A DNA stretch of 64,000 nucleotides. Source: Klebsiella variicola. GTDB lineage: Bacteria > Pseudomonadota > Gammaproteobacteria > Enterobacterales > Enterobacteriaceae. The stretch lies in contig NZ_CP010523.2 of assembly GCF_000828055.2 (NCBI RefSeq), positions 5,270,001 through 5,334,000 of the forward strand, in the 5' to 3' direction. A program made the position numbers and the translations under genes. This document shows, piece by piece, positions 31,900 to 40,497 of this stretch. A model generated the notes under the pieces. That model made no database searches and was not told where the DNA came from. It saw only the letters and a program-made list of their open reading frames with translations. Positions within the stretch are counted from its first letter, which is position 1, and every line of letters starts with the position of its first letter.

Positions 31900-32520
31900 T
31901 TAACGCGAGATAATCAGGTGGATGCCGAAGCCCGCAAACAGCGTACCGGCGATACCATCGATCCACTTCGCCATCCGCTGATAGCCGCGGCGCATCCCCG
32001 GCAGGGCGAACAGGCTGGCAACCACCATAAACCAGGCCAGCGTCTCGACGATAATCAGCAGGAAAATACCCCAGCGCGCACCAGCGCCGACGCTGTCACC
32101 CACGAACAGCGAGAACACCGAGCCGAAGTAGATGATCGCTTTCGGATTCGCCAGATTGGTCAGCAGTCCCTTCACGAAGCTGCGTCCGCTGCGGGCCAGC
32201 TCCACCTGCGGCTCCGCCGAGGCCACCGCCTCTTTTTTCAGCGCGCCGCGCAGCATCTGGTAGCCCATCCAGCACAGATACAGGCCGCCACCGACCATGA
32301 TGATGTTATGCAGCCACGCCATCTGCGCGAGGATCAGGTTCAGGCCGAGCAGGGCAACCCCCGCCCAGATCATGACGCCGCAGGTGATCCCCAGCACACC
32401 CATCATCGCCTCTCTGCGCGAGCGGCTGATGGCCGTTTGTGAGACAAAGAAAAAGTCCGGCCCCGGGCTCATCAGCGCAATGATATGCACCAGCGCCACG
32501 GTGAGGAAAAGCATCAGCAT
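31900..32520 (-). CDS. rhtC: Threonine efflux protein
   Basis: LysE/RhtB-family exporter of 206 residues, as in E. coli RhtC, which exports threonine. The signature LMSPGPDFFFVS is near 16-27, TNLANPKAIIYFGS near 130-143, and about six hydrophobic helices are predicted. It follows recQ on the minus strand by 61 bp. Its 3' end faces the inserted Rpn gene. Confidence 0.95.
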   Translation of the reverse strand: MLMLFLTVALVHIIALMSPGPDFFFVSQTAISRSRREAMMGVLGITCGVMIWAGVALLGLNLILAQMAWLHNIIMVGGGLYLCWMGYQMLRGALKKEAVASAEPQVELARSGRSFVKGLLTNLANPKAIIYFGSVFSLFVGDSVGAGARWGIFLLIIVETLAWFMVVASLFALPGMRRGYQRMAKWIDGIAGTLFAGFGIHLIISR

Positions 32521-32581
32521 AGTTAACTCGCAGGAAAATAGTGAAGAGGGAAACTATTCTGGCACCTTTTCCCGCGGCTGA

Positions 32582-34408
32582 CTACTCATCATCACCATCG
32601 ACATGAGCGCGTATCAATGCCATGAATTCTTTACCGAAGCGCTCAAGTTTACGCGTCCCCACGCCGTTGACGCTGAGCATCTCCCCGGCGGTGAGTGGCG
32701 ACTGTTCCGCCATCTCGATCAGCGTCGCGTCGTTGAAGACCACGTATGGCGGGATATTCTCTTCGTCGGCGATCGCTTTACGCAATTTGCGCAGCTTGGC
32801 AAACAGCTTGCGGTCGTAATTGCCGCCAAAGGATTTCTGCATCGCCTTCGGCTTCAGCGCCACGATACGCGGTACGGCAAGCTGCAGCGGCACCTCGCCG
32901 CGCAGCACCGGTCGTGCGGCTTCGGTCAGCTGCAGTGCGGAGTGCTGGGCGATATTCTGCGTCACCAGCCCAAGGTGAATCAGTTGGCGGATCACGCTCA
33001 CCCAGTGCTCGTGACTCTGCTCCCGGCCGATACCGTAAACCGGCAGCTTATCGTGGCCCATGTCACGGATGCGCTGGTTGTTGGCCCCGCGCAGAACCTC
33101 CACCACGTAACCCATCCCGAAACGTTGATTCACCCGGTAAATCGTTGAAAGCGCCTTGCGCGCATCCATTAAGCCATCGTACTGCTTTGGCGGATCAAGA
33201 CAGATATCGCAGTTGCCGCACGGCTCCTGACGCCCTTCGCCAAAGTAGTTCAGCAGCACCAGACGACGGCAGGTTTGCGCTTCAGCAAACGCCCCCATCG
33301 CATTCAGCTTATGCCGCTCGATATCCTGTAGCGGTCCGGCGGGCTTTTCTTCCAGACAGCGGCGCAGCCACGCCATATCCGCCGGATCGTAAAACAGCAT
33401 CGCTTCCGCCGGCAGGCCATCACGCCCGGCGCGGCCGGTTTCCTGGTAGTAAGATTCAATATTGCGCGGGATATCGAAGTGCACCACAAAGCGGACGTTC
33501 GGCTTGTTGATACCCATCCCGAAGGCCACCGTCGCCACCACGATCTGCAGATCGTCGCGCTGGAATTTCTCCTGCACGTCGGCGCGAACGGCGTTTTCCA
33601 GACCAGCATGGTAAGCCGCCGCGCTGATGCCGCGGCTCTGCAGACGCGCGGCGGTATCTTCCACTTTCGAGCGGCTGTTGCAGTAGATGATGCCCGATTT
33701 GCCGCGCTGATCCTGAACGTAGCGCATCAACTGGTCGAGCGGTTTGAATTTCTCCATCAGCATATAGCGGATGTTTGGACGGTCGAAGCTGCTGACCTGA
33801 ATCAGCGGATCGTTAAGCCCGAGCAGACGGACGATATCGCGGCGGGTGGTGTCATCGGCGGTGGCGGTCAACGCCATAAACGGGATCTGCGGCATCCGCT
33901 GGCGCAGCTGGCCCAGCGCGGCATATTCCGGACGGAAGTCATGGCCCCACTGGGAGATACAGTGCGCTTCGTCTACCGCCAGCATCGCCAGGTTCCAGTT
34001 CGCCAGATGCTCAAGAAAGTTATCCAGCATCAACCGTTCCGGCGCGATATACAGCAGACGAACCTGCCCGCTGCGACAGCCGGCCATCACTTCCTGCTGC
34101 TGCTCGCGGCTTTGCGTCGAGTTCAGACAAGCCGCCGCCACGCCGTTGGCCAGCAGTTGATCGACCTGGTCTTTCATCAGCGAGATCAGGGGTGAGACCA
34201 CGACTGTCAGACCGCCCATGACCAGCGCCGGCACCTGATAGCACAGCGACTTGCCGCCACCGGTCGGCATGACCACCAGGCAGTCCCGGCCCTCAAGCAC
34301 CGTCTCGATAATCGTTTCCTGGCCAGGACGGAACTGCTGGTAGCCGAAGGTCTCTTGTAAAACCTGCTTCGCCAGCGATTCCTGATTTAATACTTCCGCC
34401 TGTGCCAC
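32582..34408 (-). CDS. recQ: ATP-dependent DNA helicase RecQ
   Basis: 3'-5' superfamily 2 helicase of the RecF pathway that suppresses illegitimate recombination and unwinds joint molecules. It has 608 residues. Walker A is MPTGGGKS (K53), motif II DEAH is at 146-149, and QETGRAGRDG forms motif VI. A zinc cluster (CGNCDIC) and winged helix (RQC) follow, then a C-terminal HRDC domain (about 530-608). It lies between pldA, after a terminator, and rhtC. Confidence 0.97.
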   Translation of the reverse strand: MAQAEVLNQESLAKQVLQETFGYQQFRPGQETIIETVLEGRDCLVVMPTGGGKSLCYQVPALVMGGLTVVVSPLISLMKDQVDQLLANGVAAACLNSTQSREQQQEVMAGCRSGQVRLLYIAPERLMLDNFLEHLANWNLAMLAVDEAHCISQWGHDFRPEYAALGQLRQRMPQIPFMALTATADDTTRRDIVRLLGLNDPLIQVSSFDRPNIRYMLMEKFKPLDQLMRYVQDQRGKSGIIYCNSRSKVEDTAARLQSRGISAAAYHAGLENAVRADVQEKFQRDDLQIVVATVAFGMGINKPNVRFVVHFDIPRNIESYYQETGRAGRDGLPAEAMLFYDPADMAWLRRCLEEKPAGPLQDIERHKLNAMGAFAEAQTCRRLVLLNYFGEGRQEPCGNCDICLDPPKQYDGLMDARKALSTIYRVNQRFGMGYVVEVLRGANNQRIRDMGHDKLPVYGIGREQSHEHWVSVIRQLIHLGLVTQNIAQHSALQLTEAARPVLRGEVPLQLAVPRIVALKPKAMQKSFGGNYDRKLFAKLRKLRKAIADEENIPPYVVFNDATLIEMAEQSPLTAGEMLSVNGVGTRKLERFGKEFMALIRAHVDGDDE

Positions 34409-34426
34409 GTTGACCCCATTTGCCTG

Positions 34427-34457
34427 AAAAGAAAACAGGCGCTATTTTCAGCGCCTG
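34427..34457 (-). terminator. Intrinsic terminator of pldA
   Basis: Minus-strand stem CAGGCGCT-GAAAAT-AGCGCCTG (34436-34457) followed by TTTTCTTTT. It lies directly after the pldA stop and before recQ. Confidence 0.82.
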
Positions 34458-34475
34458 CGAGCCAGAGTGCAACGA

Positions 34476-35336
34476 TTAAAACAGATCGTTGAGCATTAGC
34501 CCGACGCCGACGCGCGTTTGATTAAAGTTGTAGTCGATAAGCGATTCGCCGTAACCGCTGTAGATCTGCGTATAGGCGCGAACATGTTTGGTAATGGGAT
34601 AGCTCACGCCGAGCTCCGCCCCGCCATAGCCGGTGTTCCAGTTATATTGCCCCTGCGCGCTGAGGATCGCCTCTCCCAGCTGGTAGCCCACCTTCAGCCG
34701 GTAATAGCCCATATATTTGGTGATATCCGGGTTATCATCGGTGTTGCCCACCACATACCAGGGCTTCACTTCCACCAGCCAGTTGCCGTTTTGCGCCATC
34801 AGGCGGGCGTAAAGCCGGTTCCAGCTGCGCGAGGTGGGGTCGGAACGACCATTCGAGTCGTGGTTATACCCCATCTCGATGTCACGCAGCGTCCAGCCGG
34901 CAAACTGGTAGTCGGTCGCAAAGCCCAAAAACAGCTGGGGTTCGTAATTGGTTTCGCGAAACGGCGCCGACTCTTTGCTGTTGGAGAGCTGCCACCAGGA
35001 TTTCTGGGTGTACGATGCGCCGAGCAGCGAATTATCGCCCAGGATGCCGCGCCACAGCGGGAACGCCAGACTCAGCTGAAATTTCACTTCATCTTTACGG
35101 GCATTTTCGGCCCAGTCATAGCTGCGGATCGCCTCTTTATTGAGGTCGCTGGTCCATGTGTAGAGCAGATAGTTGCTCTCATAAGGGTAGAGCAGGAAAG
35201 GATTATCATGGTCCTGGAGCAGGTTGGCGATAATGCTGCCGCGCACTGCCGGTTTGTCGTGAACCGACGCATCCTGCGCCATAACACCGGCCGGTAGCGC
35301 GCACAACGCCACCAGGCAGGCCAAAGAGATACGCAT
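34476..35336 (-). CDS. pldA: Outer membrane phospholipase A
   Basis: Calcium-dependent outer membrane phospholipase A1/A2 that removes phospholipids from the outer leaflet when asymmetry is lost. It has 286 residues. A signal peptide of about 20 residues ends VMA/QDAS. The catalytic region GYNHDSNGRSDPTSRSWN holds the His, Ser and Asn of the family triad. It is a 12-strand barrel ending in a C-terminal phenylalanine (NDLF), the usual BAM signal. It is monocistronic, with a terminator after it. Confidence 0.97.
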   Translation of the reverse strand: MRISLACLVALCALPAGVMAQDASVHDKPAVRGSIIANLLQDHDNPFLLYPYESNYLLYTWTSDLNKEAIRSYDWAENARKDEVKFQLSLAFPLWRGILGDNSLLGASYTQKSWWQLSNSKESAPFRETNYEPQLFLGFATDYQFAGWTLRDIEMGYNHDSNGRSDPTSRSWNRLYARLMAQNGNWLVEVKPWYVVGNTDDNPDITKYMGYYRLKVGYQLGEAILSAQGQYNWNTGYGGAELGVSYPITKHVRAYTQIYSGYGESLIDYNFNQTRVGVGLMLNDLF

Positions 35337-35488
35337 GCTGGTCTCCTGATAAATAGTTTTTATTTTTGTTTAACCTGAAGCCATTCTACCTGTTTATTAA
35401 TCACCTGCCCCCTAATCCGCTCCGAAAGTGGAAATCAATATCTTAGAAGCATAAAATCAACATTTTGTTAACGAATGGAACCGGTGTT

Positions 35489-35953
35489 ATGTCTGAACTT
35501 ACTGCCGAAGCAGCGCTGAAACTGGTGGGGGAGATTTTCGTCTATCACATGCCGTTTAACCGTGCCCTCGGTCTCGAACTGGAGCGCTATGAAAAGGCGT
35601 TTGCCCAGCTCAGCTTTAATAATCAGCCGATGATGGTCGGCAACTGGGCGCAGAGTATTTTGCATGGCGGAGTGATCGCCTCCGCGCTGGACGTCGCCGC
35701 TGGCCTGGTCTGCGTCGGCAGCACCCTCACCCGCCATGACACCATCAACGAAGAAGAGCTGCGTCAACGCCTCTCCCGCATGGGAACCATCGACCTGCGC
35801 GTAGACTACCTGCGTCCGGGCCGCGGTGAACGGTTTACCGCCACCAGCAGCCTGCTGCGCGCCGGCAATAAAGTGGCGGTAGCCCGCGTGGAACTGCATA
35901 ACGAAGCTCAGGTCTATATTGCCAGCGCAACGGCCACCTATATGGTGGGTTGA
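35489..35953 (+). CDS. yigI: Hotdog-fold thioesterase family protein YigI
   Basis: A 154-residue protein of the hotdog (PaaI/4HBT) fold, one residue shorter than E. coli YigI, an acyl-CoA thioesterase of uncertain physiological role. The core [17 protein letters not shown] carries the usual HGG turn. I start at the ATG at 35489 ([12 protein letters not shown]); an upstream TTG frame adds eight residues without family support. It diverges from pldA and lies 48 bp before rarD. Confidence 0.9.
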   Translation: MSELTAEAALKLVGEIFVYHMPFNRALGLELERYEKAFAQLSFNNQPMMVGNWAQSILHGGVIASALDVAAGLVCVGSTLTRHDTINEEELRQRLSRMGTIDLRVDYLRPGRGERFTATSSLLRAGNKVAVARVELHNEAQVYIASATATYMVG

Positions 35954-36001
35954 TTGGCCAAAATCGAGTAACATCACTCTCTTTGGCAATGGATTTTACC
36001 G

Positions 36002-36895
36002 ATGGATGCGAAACAGACGCGGTTGGGGATCATTCTGGCCCTCGCCGCCTACTTTATCTGGGGTATCGCGCCAGCGTACTTCAAACTTATCTACTATGTT
36101 CCCGCCGATGAAATTCTGACCCATCGCGTGATCTGGTCCTTCTTCTTCATGGTGGCGCTCATCAGCGTCAGCCGCCAGTGGCCGCAGGTGAAAAAGCTGC
36201 TGAAGACGCCGCGCAAGATCTTCCTGCTGGCGCTCTCGGCAGTGCTGGTCGGCGGTAACTGGCTGTTGTTCATCTGGGCGGTGAATAACCACCATATGCT
36301 GGAAGCCAGCCTCGGCTACTTTATCAACCCGCTGGTGAATATTTTGTTGGGGATGATTTTCCTCGGCGAACGCTTCCGTCGCCTGCAGTGGCTGGCGGTG
36401 ATCCTCGCCTTTTGCGGCGTGCTGGTCCAGCTGTGGACCTTTGGTTCGCTGCCGATAATCGGCCTTGGGCTGGCCTTCAGTTTTGCCTTTTACGGTCTGG
36501 TGCGGAAGAAAATCGCTGTCGACGCGCAGACCGGCATGCTGGTGGAAACGCTGTGGCTACTGCCGGTGGCGGCAATCTGGCTGTTTGGCATCACTGATAG
36601 CCCGACCAGCCATATGGGGGAGAACCCCTGGTCGCTCAATCTGCTGCTGATGGCCGCGGGCGTAGTCACGACCATTCCCCTGCTGTGCTTCACCGGCGCG
36701 GCAACGCGCCTGCGGCTCTCCACGCTGGGCTTTTTCCAGTACATCGGCCCAACGCTGATGTTCCTGCTGGCGGTGACGTTCTACGGCGAAGTGCCGGGCA
36801 AGGATAAAATGGTGACCTTCGGCTTTATCTGGGTCGCGCTGGCGGTATTTATCGTCGATGCGCTGTATACCCAGCGCCGGCTGCGCAGAGGCTAA
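36002..36895 (+). CDS. rarD: EamA-family permease RarD
   Basis: DMT-superfamily membrane protein of 297 residues with about ten helices, the same family as YigM. It is linked to chloramphenicol sensitivity in Pseudomonas, but its substrate in enterics is unknown. The N-terminus KQTRLGIILALAAYFIWGIAP, with its conserved Trp-Gly, is typical of RarD. It follows yigI and ends at a strong bidirectional terminator shared with corA. E. coli has yigF and yigG between rarD and corA; they are absent here. Confidence 0.93.
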   Translation: MDAKQTRLGIILALAAYFIWGIAPAYFKLIYYVPADEILTHRVIWSFFFMVALISVSRQWPQVKKLLKTPRKIFLLALSAVLVGGNWLLFIWAVNNHHMLEASLGYFINPLVNILLGMIFLGERFRRLQWLAVILAFCGVLVQLWTFGSLPIIGLGLAFSFAFYGLVRKKIAVDAQTGMLVETLWLLPVAAIWLFGITDSPTSHMGENPWSLNLLLMAAGVVTTIPLLCFTGAATRLRLSTLGFFQYIGPTLMFLLAVTFYGEVPGKDKMVTFGFIWVALAVFIVDALYTQRRLRRG

Positions 36896-36910
36896 GCTGG
36901 CCTCTGACAA

Positions 36911-36940
36911 TAAAAAAGGGAGCCGACGCTCCCTTTTTTT
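36911..36940. terminator. Bidirectional terminator between rarD and corA
   Basis: AAAAAAGGGAGC-CGAC-GCTCCCTTTTTTT (36912-36940) has a strong GC stem, an A run on the left and a T run on the right. It serves both convergent genes and touches the corA stop codon. Confidence 0.92.
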
Positions 36941-37889
36941 ACAGCCAGTTTTTACGCTTGAAGTAGAGATATGGCGCCAGGCCGGCCAGCATCATAAAGA
37001 CGATCGCCCCCGGGTAGCCGAAGCTCCAGTGCAGCTCAGGCATAAATTCAAAGTTCATCCCGTAGCTGGACGCCACCAGGGTTGGCGGCAGGAACACTAC
37101 CGAGACCACCGAGAAAATTTTGATGATGCGGTTCTGCTCGATGTTGATGAAGCCCATCGCCGCCTGCATCAGGAAGTTCACCTTCTGGAACAGCGATTCG
37201 TTGTGCGGCAGCAGGGATTCGATATCGCGCAGGATCTCCCGCGCCTGTTCCAGCTGGCCCGCCGGCAGGCGCGCCTTACGCACGAGGAAGTTCAGCGCGC
37301 GCTGGGTATCCATCAGACAGAGGCGGACCTTCCAGCCGATATCTTCCAGTTCCGCCAGCGTCGACAGCGCTTCATCGTACTCGTCGCCCTGATGGCCTTC
37401 CATAATCACGCGGCTCAGCTTTTCCAGGTCGCTGTAGATATTTTCAATTTCATCCGCCAGCTGCTCGATTTTGGTTTCGAACAGGTCGAGCAGCAGTTCG
37501 TAGGCGTTACCGTCGACCAGCGTCTGGTTGCGCACGCGCATACGGTACAGGCGGAAAGCGGGCAGTTCGCGCTCGCGCAGCGTGAACAGGCGGCCTTCGC
37601 GGATGGTAAACGCCACGGTAGAGTTGCCGGCGTGATCTTCCGCATCTTCAAAAAAGAAGAACGAGTGGATGTGTAACCCGTCTTCATCTTCAAAGAAACG
37701 CGCGGAGGCTTCGATATCTTCCAGTTCCGGGCGCGTCGCCAGGTTCTGACCCAGTTCCGTCTGCACGCGGCTTCGCTCATCGTCGTCAGGCTCGACCAGA
37801 TCGACCCACACCGAGCTGGCGAGGTGCTTGATCTCATCGGCTTCCAGGCGCGTTAAACGATTGTTTTCCAGTTGAAATGCGCTCAGCAT
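36939..37889 (-). CDS. corA: Magnesium/cobalt/nickel transporter CorA
   Basis: Pentameric channel-like inner membrane transporter, the main constitutive Mg2+ uptake route. It has 316 residues, as in E. coli. A large cytoplasmic funnel is followed by two C-terminal helices. The GMN signature is at 277-279 and MPEL at 283-286, at the pore mouth, and the protein ends with the basic KRKNW. I start at the ATG at 37887-37889 ([10 protein letters not shown]). The frame continues 16 codons upstream but has no family support. A leader of about 230 nt precedes it, with a predicted leader peptide and stem-loop. Confidence 0.97.
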   Translation of the reverse strand: MLSAFQLENNRLTRLEADEIKHLASSVWVDLVEPDDDERSRVQTELGQNLATRPELEDIEASARFFEDEDGLHIHSFFFFEDAEDHAGNSTVAFTIREGRLFTLRERELPAFRLYRMRVRNQTLVDGNAYELLLDLFETKIEQLADEIENIYSDLEKLSRVIMEGHQGDEYDEALSTLAELEDIGWKVRLCLMDTQRALNFLVRKARLPAGQLEQAREILRDIESLLPHNESLFQKVNFLMQAAMGFINIEQNRIIKIFSVVSVVFLPPTLVASSYGMNFEFMPELHWSFGYPGAIVFMMLAGLAPYLYFKRKNWL

Positions 37890-38011
37890 GACCGGGACTC
37901 CCAATGCAAAAAAATTATCGGACAGTTCGGTGGGCACACAGAAACAAATTGGGTTTCAGACCATTAAGCCTGACTCAGCGCGACGGGAATAGGGCAGGTC
38001 GCTGACAACCG

Positions 38012-38043
38012 CTAAGGCTATCAGCATAAGAGGATAGCCTTAG
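38012..38043 (-). promoter_or_regulatory. corA leader stem-loop overlapping the corL stop codon
   Basis: CTAAGGCTATC (38012-38022) and GATAGCCTTAG (38033-38043) form a perfect 11-bp stem with a 10-nt loop. On the minus strand its 5' arm contains the TAA stop of the leader ORF. A ribosome finishing that ORF would therefore block or open the stem. This fits the translation-sensitive corA leader described for Salmonella, where Rho acts. Confidence 0.65.
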
Positions 38044-38096
38044 GAGTTGTTCCTGAATGACAGGAAGTTGAGCCAGCATCTACTGGGTGTGTCCAA
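38040..38096 (-). CDS. corL: Predicted corA leader peptide
   Basis: An 18-codon ORF that starts TTG at 38094-38096, eight bases after AAGAGGA (38105-38111), and ends TAA at 38040-38042. The peptide is MDTPSRCWLNFLSFRNNS. It lies about 25 nt into the predicted corA transcript. Salmonella corA has a short leader ORF, corL, whose translation efficiency under varying Mg2+ controls Rho-dependent termination. I assign the same role by position and structure. The TTG start and lack of comparison sequences keep confidence moderate. Confidence 0.6.
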   Translation of the reverse strand: MDTPSRCWLNFLSFRNNS

Positions 38097-38128
38097 GGCG
38101 AATGTCCTCTTAGCGTAATCGTGCGCGC

Positions 38129-38157
38129 ATGTTACGCCAGCGCAAAATCGGCGTCAA
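38129..38157 (-). promoter_or_regulatory. corA promoter
   Basis: Minus-strand -35 TTGACG (38152-38157) and -10 TAACAT (38129-38134) with a 17-bp spacer. Predicted start near 38122, giving a leader of about 233 nt before the corA start. Confidence 0.7.
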
Positions 38158-38244
38158 CACGCAACGGAACGCGAAAGCGCAAATCAGGCGCCTTAACGTA
38201 TAAAGGTAGCAGAATATTACAAAATAATGATATTTTTCTTAAAG

Positions 38245-40407
38245 TTACACCGTCTCAAGCCGCGCGTAAGCCGCCACCAGCCATTTGATTCCCTGGCCCT
38301 GAAAAGCCACCTGCAGCCGGCTGTGCTCGCCGCTGCCTTCGAGGTTGACGATAGTGCCTTCGCCAAACTTCGGATGGCGCACCCGCTGACCTAACTTGTA
38401 GCCGGTATCGCTCTCGGCAATCGGCGCCCCCAGTCGCTGGTGGTTTACCGGACGGCTCACCGTGGCCCGCAGACGCACTTCTTCTACGCACTCCTGCGGC
38501 AGTTCTCCAATAAAGCGCGACGGGCGATGGTAAACCTCTTTGCCGTACAGACGGCGGGTTTCGGCGTAGGTCAGCGTCAGCTTCTGCATGGCGCGCGTCA
38601 CGCCAACGTAGGCCAGGCGACGCTCTTCTTCCAGGCGGCCGCCTTCATCAAGGGCCATCTGGCTCGGGAACATCCCTTCTTCGACGCCGACGATAAACAC
38701 CTGCGGGAATTCCAGCCCTTTCGCCGAGTGCAGGGTCATCAGTTGAACCGCGTCCTGCCAGGTGTCCGCCTGCCCCTCGCCCGCTTCCAGCGCGGCGTGG
38801 GAGAGGAACGCCTGCAGCGGCATCAGGTCTTCATCTTCTTCGTTGTAGCTGAACTGGCGCGTCGCCGTCACCAGTTCCTCTAAGTTTTCAATACGGGTCT
38901 GGCCCTTCTCGCCTTTCTCCTGCTCGTACATCGCGCGCAGCCCGGAGTCTTTAATCACCCGATCGGTCTGAACATGTAGCGGCATATCGGCGGTTTCCTG
39001 CGCCAGCGCGTCAATCAACTCCATAAAGCGCTGCAGAGCGCTGGCGGCACGGCCAGCCAGCACTTTCTCTTTCAGTAGCTCGCGGCAGGCCTGCCACAGC
39101 GTCAGCTGACGATCGCGCGACGTCTGGCGTACCACGTCCAGCGTACGATCGCCGATGCCGCGAGTCGGCGTATTGACCACCCGCTCAAACGCTGCATCGT
39201 CGTTACGGTTGGCAATCAGGCGCAGGTAAGAGAGCGCATCTTTGATTTCCTGACGTTCGAAGAAGCGCATACCGCCGTAGATACGGTACGGCATGCTGGC
39301 CTGCAGGAGCGCCTCTTCCAGCACGCGCGACTGGGCGTTACTGCGATAGAGAATGGCACATTGCTCCAGCGCGCCGCCGTTCTCCTGCCAGGTTTTAATG
39401 CGGTTCACCACGAAGCGCGCTTCGTCGAGATCGTTGAAGGCGCAGTACAGCGAAATCGGCTCGCCGTCGGCACCGTCGGTCCACAGCTTTTTGCCCAGGC
39501 GCCCGTTGTTGTTTTCAATCAGGGCGTTGGCAGCGCTAAGAATATTGCTGGTTGAACGATAGTTCTGCTCCAGGCGAATAGTTTCCGCGCCGGGGAAGTC
39601 GTTGAGGAAGCGCTGAATGTTCTCAACCTGCGCACCGCGCCAGCCGTAAATCGACTGGTCATCATCGCCGACGATCATCACCTTGCCGGTATCGCCCGCC
39701 AGCAGGCGGATCCAGGCGTACTGGATGTTGTTGGTGTCCTGGAATTCATCGACAAGGATATTGGTGAAACGCTCACGATAGTGCTGCAGGATATGCGGCT
39801 TGTTCAGCCACAGCTCGTGCGCGCGCAGCAGCAGCTCGGCGAAATCCACCAGCCCGGCGCGGTCGCAGGCCTCCTGGTAGGCCTGATAGACCTTCTGCCA
39901 GGTCTGCTCGACCGGGTTGCCGTAGCTCTGAATGTGATGCGGGCGCAGCCCTTCATCTTTCTGGCTGTTGATGTACCACATCGCCTGACGCGGCGGCCAT
40001 TGCTTCTCATCGAGGTTCATCGCCTTAATCAGACGCTTCAGCAGACGGAGCTGGTCTTCGCTGTCGAGGATTTGGAAATCCTGCGGCAGGTTGGCGTCCA
40101 GATGATGCGCACGCAGCAGACGGTGCGCGAGGCCGTGGAAGGTGCCTACCCACATGCCGCCCTGGGTAGTGCCCATCAGCTGGCCGATACGGTGGCGCAT
40201 CTCCGCCGCCGCTTTGTTGGTAAAGGTCACCGCCATAATCGAGTACGGCGAGCAGTTCTCCACGCTCAGCAGCCAGGCGATACGGTGCACCAGAACGCGC
40301 GTCTTACCACTGCCCGCCCCTGCCAGAACCAGCATATTGGTGCGCGAGGCCGCTACGGCTTCACGCTGTTTGTCATTAAGGCTGTCGAGCAGGTAAGAAA
40401 CGTCCAT
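38245..40407 (-). CDS. uvrD: DNA helicase II UvrD
   Basis: Superfamily 1A 3'-5' helicase that removes UvrC-bound oligomers in nucleotide excision repair and unwinds nicked strands in mismatch repair. It also dismantles RecA filaments. It has 720 residues, as in E. coli. Walker A GAGSGKT is at 30-36, the Walker B region is VDEFQDTN, followed by GDDDQSIYGWRG, and QNYRST and VGVTRAMQKL form later motifs. A C-terminal Tudor-like domain contacts RNA polymerase in E. coli. I start at the ATG at 40405-40407 (MDVSYLLDSL). It has its own promoter, LexA box and leader hairpin. Confidence 0.98.
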   Translation of the reverse strand: MDVSYLLDSLNDKQREAVAASRTNMLVLAGAGSGKTRVLVHRIAWLLSVENCSPYSIMAVTFTNKAAAEMRHRIGQLMGTTQGGMWVGTFHGLAHRLLRAHHLDANLPQDFQILDSEDQLRLLKRLIKAMNLDEKQWPPRQAMWYINSQKDEGLRPHHIQSYGNPVEQTWQKVYQAYQEACDRAGLVDFAELLLRAHELWLNKPHILQHYRERFTNILVDEFQDTNNIQYAWIRLLAGDTGKVMIVGDDDQSIYGWRGAQVENIQRFLNDFPGAETIRLEQNYRSTSNILSAANALIENNNGRLGKKLWTDGADGEPISLYCAFNDLDEARFVVNRIKTWQENGGALEQCAILYRSNAQSRVLEEALLQASMPYRIYGGMRFFERQEIKDALSYLRLIANRNDDAAFERVVNTPTRGIGDRTLDVVRQTSRDRQLTLWQACRELLKEKVLAGRAASALQRFMELIDALAQETADMPLHVQTDRVIKDSGLRAMYEQEKGEKGQTRIENLEELVTATRQFSYNEEDEDLMPLQAFLSHAALEAGEGQADTWQDAVQLMTLHSAKGLEFPQVFIVGVEEGMFPSQMALDEGGRLEEERRLAYVGVTRAMQKLTLTYAETRRLYGKEVYHRPSRFIGELPQECVEEVRLRATVSRPVNHQRLGAPIAESDTGYKLGQRVRHPKFGEGTIVNLEGSGEHSRLQVAFQGQGIKWLVAAYARLETV

Positions 40408-40417
40408 TGGCACCGCC

Positions 40418-40443
40418 GGAAGAGAAGGGGTTCCATGAACCCC
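40418..40443 (-). terminator. Leader hairpin (attenuator) of uvrD
   Basis: Minus-strand GGGGTTC-ATG-GAACCCC (40427-40443) followed by TTCTCTT, between the predicted start site and the uvrD ATG. It shares one base with the LexA box. Attenuation in the uvrD leader has been reported for E. coli, and this stem is the obvious candidate. Confidence 0.65.
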
Positions 40444-40458
40444 TGTTAATATATACAG
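40443..40458. promoter_or_regulatory. LexA box of uvrD
   Basis: CTGTTAATATATACAG keeps the CTGT-N8-ACAG SOS consensus with an A/T-only centre. It lies at about +6 to +21 relative to the predicted uvrD start, as a roadblock-type operator. Confidence 0.92.
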
Positions 40459-40469
40459 AGTGACTGGTG

Positions 40470-40497
40470 ATTATATCAGCGAGGTCAGAGATGCCAA
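40470..40497 (-). promoter_or_regulatory. uvrD promoter
   Basis: Minus-strand -35 TTGGCA (40492-40497), 16-bp spacer and perfect -10 TATAAT (40470-40475). It overlaps the last codons and stop of yigB, so uvrD can be expressed apart from the upstream dapF operon. Confidence 0.75.
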
